A DNA stretch of 29,524 nt from Alphaproteobacteria bacterium UBA6062 (lineage in GTDB: Bacteria > Pseudomonadota > Alphaproteobacteria > Sneathiellales > Sneathiellaceae): the NCBI GenBank assembly GCA_002428885.1, contig DIYE01000268.1, positions 1-29,524 on the forward strand, in the 5' to 3' direction. Position numbers and translations under genes: made by a program. The notes under the pieces are model-generated. The model saw nothing but the letters and a program-made list of their open reading frames with translations. It searched no databases and was not told where the DNA came from. Position 1 is the first letter of the stretch. Each line of letters starts with the position of its first letter. Below are positions 24,891 to 29,524 of this stretch, in pieces.

Positions 24891-25085
24891 CTAGCGAGAA
24901 AGCAACCGGTTTACAAAAGGGACGATGAAAAAAAACATCAAGGGAACGAGGATCAAGGTCATAATCAAGGATTTCCATGCAACAACAAGCGACAGATCAA
25001 GCCCCTCCATAACCAGCAGCAGTCCCGTGGCAATTGGATAGACGAGCATCCAGATAATAAAGGCCTGTATCAGTGATTTTCTCAT
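24891..25085 (-). CDS. Small two-helix membrane protein, DUF2798-like
   Basis: A 64-residue protein with two hydrophobic helices (about 5-26 and 33-59) separated by a short acidic turn (MEGLDLS). The WKSLIMTLILVPLMFF region and PF..R ending resemble DUF2798 proteins, whose function is unknown. The ATG overlaps the MarR stop codon (ATGA), with GAGGC just before it, so it is translated with the regulator. It is probably a small membrane component of the stress operon. Confidence 0.75.
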   Translation of the reverse strand: MRKSLIQAFIIWMLVYPIATGLLLVMEGLDLSLVVAWKSLIMTLILVPLMFFFIVPFVNRLLSR

Positions 25086-25525
25086 GCCTCTACATCTGTC
25101 ATAAAAGTATCGATGACAGCATAATAACCGGGAAGAATATCTTCTAATAAGATGCGACCCTTCGCTGTCAAAAAAACCTGTTTTGCCCGTCCATCTGTCT
25201 GATCTGCCTTAATCTCAATTAACCCGGCGCTTGTCAGGTTTTTTAAGGTCCGCGTCATCACAGGGCGCGACACATCAATCCGATCAGAAATTTCGCTCAC
25301 AAGTAGACTGTCTCTTTCGACTTCTCGGTCAATAACGACAAGAATAAGAAAGCGTAGCTGCGAAATACCGTGGCTGGAAAAATACGTTTCTATCTGGCGA
25401 ACCAGCAAGCTTGCCTGGCGCATCATAAGCAGCGCTTTTTCAACCGTATCAACGTTTCCGATTGGATATCGATCGGCATAGCCTTGTATTATCTGTCGAG
25501 TGGGTAACTCTTTGAGAAAAAACAT
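25082..25525 (-). CDS. MarR-family transcriptional regulator
   Basis: A 147-residue winged-helix repressor. It has dimerisation helices at both ends, a recognition region with LLVSEISDRIDVSRPVMTRTLKNL, and the wing with DQTDGRAKQVFLTAKG, the canonical MarR DxR motif. Proteins of this type are usually inactivated by phenolic or quinone-like ligands or by cysteine oxidation, but no cysteine is seen here, so ligand binding is more likely. It lies between the ABM monooxygenase gene (8 bp gap) and the DUF2798-like gene (4 bp overlap). The palindrome over the operon promoter is the obvious candidate autoregulatory operator. Confidence 0.9.
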   Translation of the reverse strand: MFFLKELPTRQIIQGYADRYPIGNVDTVEKALLMMRQASLLVRQIETYFSSHGISQLRFLILVVIDREVERDSLLVSEISDRIDVSRPVMTRTLKNLTSAGLIEIKADQTDGRAKQVFLTAKGRILLEDILPGYYAVIDTFMTDVEA

Positions 25526-25533
25526 ATGATGCC

Positions 25534-25821
25534 TTATCCCAGTTTACAAAGCTTGTTGATCGTAACAGGTTTTGCCAGCCATTCTTTATAGGCTTCAAAG
25601 ACGGGGGTGACATAGGGCATTGAATAATGTTCACCCAAAGCAGTTTGATTGATCCATTCCTCATATAAAAACAAGGACGCATCGCTTTGGTGAACAGAGA
25701 ATTGCAGGCAGCCTGCTTCTTTCAAAGTTTGCGTCACGATGCTCAAAATTGCTTCTTTTGCGGTTTCAAAATACTCGGCTTTCGGCGTTATTTCAGCAAT
25801 AACGAAAAGATGGTCGTTCAT
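25534..25821 (-). CDS. Antibiotic biosynthesis monooxygenase (ABM)-domain protein, quinol monooxygenase-like
   Basis: A 95-residue dimeric ferredoxin-like fold protein of the YgiN/ABM type: FVIAEITPKAEYFETAKEAI, the EAGCLQFSVHQ strand, and the LYEEWINQTALGEHYSMPYV block. YgiN-type proteins oxidise quinols or bind redox-active small molecules. It is the first gene of the operon with MarR, the usual arrangement for a quinone/phenol-inducible detoxification unit. A ribosome site (TAAGGA) precedes the ATG. Catalysis is inferred, and some ABM members have no known activity. Confidence 0.87.
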   Translation of the reverse strand: MNDHLFVIAEITPKAEYFETAKEAILSIVTQTLKEAGCLQFSVHQSDASLFLYEEWINQTALGEHYSMPYVTPVFEAYKEWLAKPVTINKLCKLG

Positions 25822-25839
25822 TCTGTAATCCTTACATAA

Positions 25840-25863
25840 ATTTAGTTATCATGATAACTAAAT
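25840..25863. promoter_or_regulatory. Perfect 24-bp palindrome, predicted MarR operator
   Basis: Both arms are ATTTAGTTATCA read inward, with no mismatch over 24 bp. It overlaps the -10 and predicted start of the minus-strand promoter, so a bound dimer would block polymerase. Length and symmetry suit MarR-family sites. Confidence 0.8.
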
Positions 25864-25878
25864 AAACAGCGCCGTCAA
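25851..25878 (-). promoter_or_regulatory. Sigma70-type promoter of the ABM-MarR-DUF2798 operon
   Basis: On the minus strand TTGACG (25878-25873, 5/6) and TATCAT (25856-25851, 5/6) are separated by 16 bp. The predicted start is near 25844, giving a leader of about 23 nt that includes the ribosome site. Confidence 0.7.
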
Positions 25879-25997
25879 TATAAGAGATTTACGGCGAGAG
25901 ATTGAGGGCATATCAAAAAGCGCGGATCTTGCGCATAAGCTACATATTTGACAGACAGTGTCCGCAAGGACTCTCGAGAATTAGGAACCTTCAGAAC

Positions 25998-26432
25998 TCA
26001 GATTAACCCAAGCTCCCTAAGCTCCGCCGCCATTTCCGGTGATAACTCACCCTCGCTATCTTCGTCTTCATTGGCTTCCTCCACCAGATCCCGAAGATCG
26101 CGGGGTGCGTCTTTTTCTTCCAGATAGCGCCAACCCTGATGCGGCCCTCGTTTGACCAGCTCAGTTTCCACCAGTTCAGGGTCCAGAATAAGGCCGCATT
26201 TCTCTCCTTCAGGATCATAGAGATGTTGCAATTCCGTGATCTTCTGGCGGACCGCAATATTCCCCTTGATAATCCAGTAGAGCGAGCCCCCGTCCAGGAC
26301 TTCTTCTTCCCGCTGCGGACGCTGTTTGGTCACATGGCAAAGCGGTCCCCCGATCAACCGTCTTTCCTGTTCAGACCTTAACTGCTCAATGGAGGTTACC
26401 CCCACGCAGACTTTAATCAAATTTACTGTCAT
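25998..26432 (-). CDS. DUF1489 family protein
   Basis: A 144-residue cytoplasmic protein with the family features: an N-terminal MTVNLIKVCVGVTSIEQL segment, then CHVTKQRPQREEEVLDGGSLYWIIKG, a QGWRYLEEKDAP block and an acidic C-terminus. DUF1489 proteins are widespread in alphaproteobacteria and their function is unknown. It lies 34 bp downstream of the HMG-CoA lyase gene on the same strand and may be read through from the liu operon, though no relation to leucine catabolism is known. The ribosome site is weak. Confidence 0.88.
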   Translation of the reverse strand: MTVNLIKVCVGVTSIEQLRSEQERRLIGGPLCHVTKQRPQREEEVLDGGSLYWIIKGNIAVRQKITELQHLYDPEGEKCGLILDPELVETELVKRGPHQGWRYLEEKDAPRDLRDLVEEANEDEDSEGELSPEMAAELRELGLI

Positions 26433-26466
26433 AACCGTTACATAACGCGCAAAGTAATAAAGGTCA

Positions 26467-27372
26467 CTAGTCCAATTTATTTTTTAGAGCCTTGGCAACA
26501 CTGGAAACCGGAGGGCGTCCCAGGAAATCCGAAATAAACCAGGCGGTTTTAACCAGTTTTTTTAAATCAATTCCGCTATCGATCCCCATACCGTCAAGCA
26601 TATAGACCACATCTTCCGTCGCTACATTGCCGGTGGCACCGGGAGCATAAGGACATCCCCCCAGCCCGGCAACCGAACTATCGAGCCTCTGAACTCCCAA
26701 TTCAAGCGCCGCATGGAGATTGGCCAGCGCCTGGCCGTAAGTGTCGTGAAAATGCACACCGATCACCTCCAGCGGGATGACGTCGGCAACAGCTTCCAGA
26801 ACCTGTTTCGTCTGGATCGGTGTTCCCACGCCGATGGTATCGGCAATGGAGACCTCATAAGCCCCCATATCATAAAGCTTCTTAGACACATCTGCGACCA
26901 TGGCCGGGGTAATCTCTTCACCGAACGGGCTACCGAAAGCACAGGACACGCTGGCCCGGACCGGCAGGCCATCCTTTTTTGCCGCTTCCATCACCGGCTT
27001 GAAACGCTCCAGGCTTTCATCGATGGTGCAGTTGATATTCTTCTGGCTGAAAATCTCCGAAGCACCGCTGAAGATCTCAATTTCATCCGCCTTGGAGGCA
27101 ACCGCCCCCTCATAGCCTTTCATATTAGGGGTAAGAACCGAATAAATCACATCATCCCGGCGGTTCAGTGAAGCCATCACATCAGCGGTGTCCGCCATCT
27201 GCGGCACCCATTTGGGAGAAACAAAACTTCCCGTCTCAATGGCTGACGCACCAGCTTCGACCAGCCGCTCGATCAACTCCACTTTAATATCAGCCGGTAC
27301 GACCTCCTTTTCATTTTGCAGCCCATCCCGGGCGCCGACCTCGAACAGTCGGATGACTGAAGGATAGGACAT
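26467..27372 (-). CDS. liuE: Hydroxymethylglutaryl-CoA lyase
   Basis: A 301-residue TIM-barrel lyase cleaving HMG-CoA to acetyl-CoA and acetoacetate, the last step of leucine breakdown. The conserved VGARDGLQNE lies at 12-21. The metal ligands H207 and H209 are in HFHDTYGQ, and the catalytic C240 is in the signature SVAGLGGCPYAPGATGNVATED. The start codon directly follows the stop of the carboxylase gene, and GAGGAGG gives a strong ribosome site. Also known as mvaB. The signature cysteine and histidines are all present, so it should be active. Confidence 0.95.
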   Translation of the reverse strand: MSYPSVIRLFEVGARDGLQNEKEVVPADIKVELIERLVEAGASAIETGSFVSPKWVPQMADTADVMASLNRRDDVIYSVLTPNMKGYEGAVASKADEIEIFSGASEIFSQKNINCTIDESLERFKPVMEAAKKDGLPVRASVSCAFGSPFGEEITPAMVADVSKKLYDMGAYEVSIADTIGVGTPIQTKQVLEAVADVIPLEVIGVHFHDTYGQALANLHAALELGVQRLDSSVAGLGGCPYAPGATGNVATEDVVYMLDGMGIDSGIDLKKLVKTAWFISDFLGRPPVSSVAKALKNKLD

Positions 27373-29391
27373 TTAAGCCTCCTCACTTTCCAGGCGGATG
27401 AGCAACACCCCCTCCTCCACCTGATCCCCGGTTTCAAAAAACACATCCGCGACAACACCATCTGCAGCGGCGGCGAGACTATGCTCCATCTTCATGGCTT
27501 CCATCACAATAAGAGTATCGCCTTTGGAAACCGTATCACCCGCAGCCACAGAGACCTGGATGATTTTGCCGGGCATCGGCGACAGGATCGCTCCGGCGCC
27601 CGCTTCTTCTCCGTCACCGGAATAATCCGCAATAATCCGGTTCACATCCACCTGCTTGCCGCCGGAAATAACAATCATACGGTTGCCGTCCACCACAACG
27701 CTGGCCGAAACGATATGCCCGTCCAGGGTGGCACGGAGGCTACCGTCTTCCTGCAGCGTCCCGGATACCCGAAGCGGACCGCCCGGCAGGCTCATGACAA
27801 AGTCATCCCCGTCATAGGTTACCGTAACTGGAATATCCCCATCCGTTCCTGCAAAGGTGAAATCATCATGGGCGGCATCATTCAGGCGCCAGGCCGTGAT
27901 ATCGTTCCATGGGGAATAAGGATCAGCGGCATTCATCGCAGAAAACCCGCTCTCCACCCGCGCTTCCAGCAGGAGTTGCAACACCGCGAGGGCAATATGC
28001 TCATCCATAACCGGCGGTTTTTCCGGTACCAGATCGGCCCGGAAGCGATCAATAAAAGCTGTATCCAGATCCGCGTCAGCAAAAGCCGGATGGGAGGCAG
28101 TATTTTTGAGGAATTCCAGATTGGTGGCAAGGCCCGCCACTTCATAGGAGGCCAGCGCCGCCTGCATCTTGCGAAGAGCAATATCCCGATTCTCCCCCCA
28201 GACAATCAGCTTGGCGATCATCGGGTCATAGAAAGGTGTGACAGCGTCCCCTTCCCGCACGCCAGTATCCACCCGCACGCCATTCTCCTCAATTGGAGCC
28301 CGAAGCCGCAACAACGGTCCTGTAGCCGGCAGAAAGTCATTATCCGGATCTTCCGCATAAAGCCGAGCTTCCAGAGAGTGACCGGTAATCGTCAAGTCTT
28401 CCTGGGCGCAGGGAAGTGTACCACCTGATGCCACCTGCAACTGCCAGTCCACCAGATCCTGCCCGGTGATCATTTCCGTAACCGGATGCTCCACCTGCAG
28501 ACGGGTGTTCATTTCCATGAAGTAAAAACCATCTTCGCGAAGTCCGTCCGAAACGTCAGCGATAAATTCGACGGTGCCCGCCCCTTCATAACCGATGGCC
28601 TTGGCCGCAGCGACCGCCGCCGCTCCCATGGCAGCCCGCATCGTTTCAGGCATGGCCGGTGCCGGAGCTTCCTCAATCACCTTCTGGTGACGGCGTTGCA
28701 GGGAACAGTCCCGTTCGAACAGATGCACAGCATTGCCGTGACTGTCGGCAAAGACCTGGATCTCAATATGACGGGGTTTGGTCAGGAATTTTTCGATCAG
28801 CACCCGGTCATCCCCGAAAGCATTGGCCGCTTCACGCATGGCCGAGCCAAGCGCATCCGGAAATTCATCCGCGCTGTCGACCCGGCGCATCCCTTTACCA
28901 CCACCGCCGGCCACGGCCTTGATCAGAACCGGAAATCCGATGCGGTCCGCTTCGCGGGCCAACATGTCAGGATCCTGGTCTTCCCCGTGATAGCCGGGCA
29001 CCACCGGAACATCCGCCTCCACCATCATGGCTTTCGCTGCATCTTTGAGGCCCATAGCCCGAATAGCGTCTGCCGGCGGACCGATAAAGGCAACACCGGC
29101 CGCAGTACATTTTTCGGCAAAGTCCGCATTTTCGGACAGGAAGCCATAGCCGGGATGGATCGCTTCCGCTCCGGTTATCTTGGCGGCTTCCAGAATCTTG
29201 TCAGCCTTCAAATAGCTTTCCGACACTTCAGCCGGGCCGAGCAGAATGGCTTCATCAGCCATCTGGACATGGCGGGCATTAGCATCCGCCTCGGAATAGA
29301 CCGCAACGGTCCGAATGCCCATTTTACGGGCTGTATCCATGACACGGCAGGCAATTTCGCCGCGGTTTGCAATGAGTATTTTTGAAAACAC
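27373..29391 (-). CDS. liuD: 3-methylcrotonyl-CoA carboxylase alpha (biotin carboxylase) subunit
   Basis: A 672-residue biotin carboxylase plus BCCP fusion. ILIANRGEIACRV opens the carboxylase domain, and the ATP-grasp region has GGGGKGMR and the MNTRLQVEHPVTE motif. The C-terminal biotinyl domain carries the biotin lysine at about 634 in VMEAMKMEH. Acyl-CoA carboxylase alpha subunits share this layout. The methylcrotonyl assignment rests on the adjacent HMG-CoA lyase and enoyl-CoA hydratase genes, since propionyl-CoA carboxylase would look similar. The start is a GTG at 29391 with AAGGCGG as ribosome site. The partner beta subunit must lie outside the window. Confidence 0.92.
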   Translation of the reverse strand: MFSKILIANRGEIACRVMDTARKMGIRTVAVYSEADANARHVQMADEAILLGPAEVSESYLKADKILEAAKITGAEAIHPGYGFLSENADFAEKCTAAGVAFIGPPADAIRAMGLKDAAKAMMVEADVPVVPGYHGEDQDPDMLAREADRIGFPVLIKAVAGGGGKGMRRVDSADEFPDALGSAMREAANAFGDDRVLIEKFLTKPRHIEIQVFADSHGNAVHLFERDCSLQRRHQKVIEEAPAPAMPETMRAAMGAAAVAAAKAIGYEGAGTVEFIADVSDGLREDGFYFMEMNTRLQVEHPVTEMITGQDLVDWQLQVASGGTLPCAQEDLTITGHSLEARLYAEDPDNDFLPATGPLLRLRAPIEENGVRVDTGVREGDAVTPFYDPMIAKLIVWGENRDIALRKMQAALASYEVAGLATNLEFLKNTASHPAFADADLDTAFIDRFRADLVPEKPPVMDEHIALAVLQLLLEARVESGFSAMNAADPYSPWNDITAWRLNDAAHDDFTFAGTDGDIPVTVTYDGDDFVMSLPGGPLRVSGTLQEDGSLRATLDGHIVSASVVVDGNRMIVISGGKQVDVNRIIADYSGDGEEAGAGAILSPMPGKIIQVSVAAGDTVSKGDTLIVMEAMKMEHSLAAAADGVVADVFFETGDQVEEGVLLIRLESEEA

Positions 29392-29408
29392 CGGTTAATC
29401 CGCCTTTA

Positions 29409-29524
29409 TCAGGAATTATTCCAGGAGGCCTTGCGCTTCTCGAGAAAAGCGCCAATCCCTTCTTTTGCTTCGTCGGTCTTGCGCCGGGCCGCGATCCGGT
29501 TCGCCGAGTCATTGATGACATCCT
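29409..29524 (-). CDS. liuC: Enoyl-CoA hydratase family protein, C-terminal end (probably methylglutaconyl-CoA hydratase)
   Basis: Only the last 37 codons are inside the window. The peptide ends with RIAARRKTDEAKEGIGAF and a KRKASW tail, the typical C-terminus of crotonase-family hydratases (E.KEG..AF.EKR...W). The stop is at 29409-29411, 17 nt upstream of the carboxylase start. This position between carboxylase subunits is normal for liuC, which hydrates 3-methylglutaconyl-CoA to HMG-CoA. The assignment to methylglutaconyl-CoA comes from context. Confidence 0.75.
   Translation of the reverse strand, partial: DVINDSANRIAARRKTDEAKEGIGAFLEKRKASWNNS

Noticed and set aside
25845..25858. TTATCATGATAA resembles a Fur half-box
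   Set aside because: It is the centre of a longer perfect palindrome over a MarR operon promoter and does not match the Fur consensus spacing.
25915..25934. Possible terminator for the DUF1489 gene (GCGC stem followed by T5 on the minus strand)
   Set aside because: The stem is only 4 bp with a 7-nt loop, too weak to call.
27481..28428. Long open frames on the plus strand opposite the carboxylase gene (also 28486-29385)
   Set aside because: The histidine/arginine-rich shadow composition and the strong biotin carboxylase motifs on the other strand exclude them.

Overview
The window looks like chromosomal DNA of an alphaproteobacterium with roughly even base composition. The evidence is a MipZ division ATPase, a DUF1489 protein, a VWA/J-domain pair, and the lipopolysaccharide gene order acyltransferase (DUF374) - waaA - lpxK - lpxL-like, all characteristic of that class. 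I cannot fix the genus. No rRNA, tRNA, CRISPR array, insertion sequence or phage gene was seen. Several genes start with GTG or TTG.

Layout. 1-1250: the end of a VWA-domain protein and a membrane-anchored J-domain protein. 1262-4979: a sugar-nucleotide operon (galU, ugd, phosphomannomutase/phosphoglucomutase) closed by a strong terminator. 5003-5368 (minus): a small secreted protein of unknown function. 5369-5861: an AT-rich gap ending in a sigma70-like promoter overlaid by a near-consensus Fur box. 5862-11306: a four-gene metallophore locus comprising an AraC/PchR/YbtA-type regulator, an MFS transporter, a FyuA-like TonB-dependent receptor and a class I SAM methyltransferase. 11319-12203 (minus): mipZ. 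12343-14561: divergent genes for an exported DUF3179 protein and an FAD oxidoreductase, both apparently without leaders. 14793-15872: leucine dehydrogenase. 15875-19781 (minus): the lipid A/Kdo operon. 19984-22050: an orphan cytoplasmic molybdopterin oxidoreductase. 22167-24872: a three-gene ABC importer with a PF04392-type binding protein. 24891-25821 (minus): a quinol monooxygenase-like protein, a MarR regulator and a DUF2798-like membrane protein behind a promoter that carries a perfect 24-bp palindrome. 25998-29524 (minus): DUF1489 and part of the leucine/isovalerate (liu) degradation operon.

How the genes work together. GalU, Ugd and the phosphomutase make UDP-glucose, UDP-glucuronate and hexose-1-phosphates for envelope polysaccharide. 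The minus-strand LPS operon adds Kdo, the 4'-phosphate and secondary acyl chains to lipid A. Leucine dehydrogenase and the liu genes together cover the start and end of leucine catabolism.

The most interesting part is the 5.4-11.3 kb accessory block. It is an iron-regulated (predicted) uptake and handling locus that resembles the transport and regulation portion of yersiniabactin-type systems. It has no NRPS/PKS biosynthesis genes and carries a dedicated small-molecule methyltransferase. A plausible reading is scavenging of a foreign phenolate/thiazoline-type metallophore followed by methylation. That is inference.
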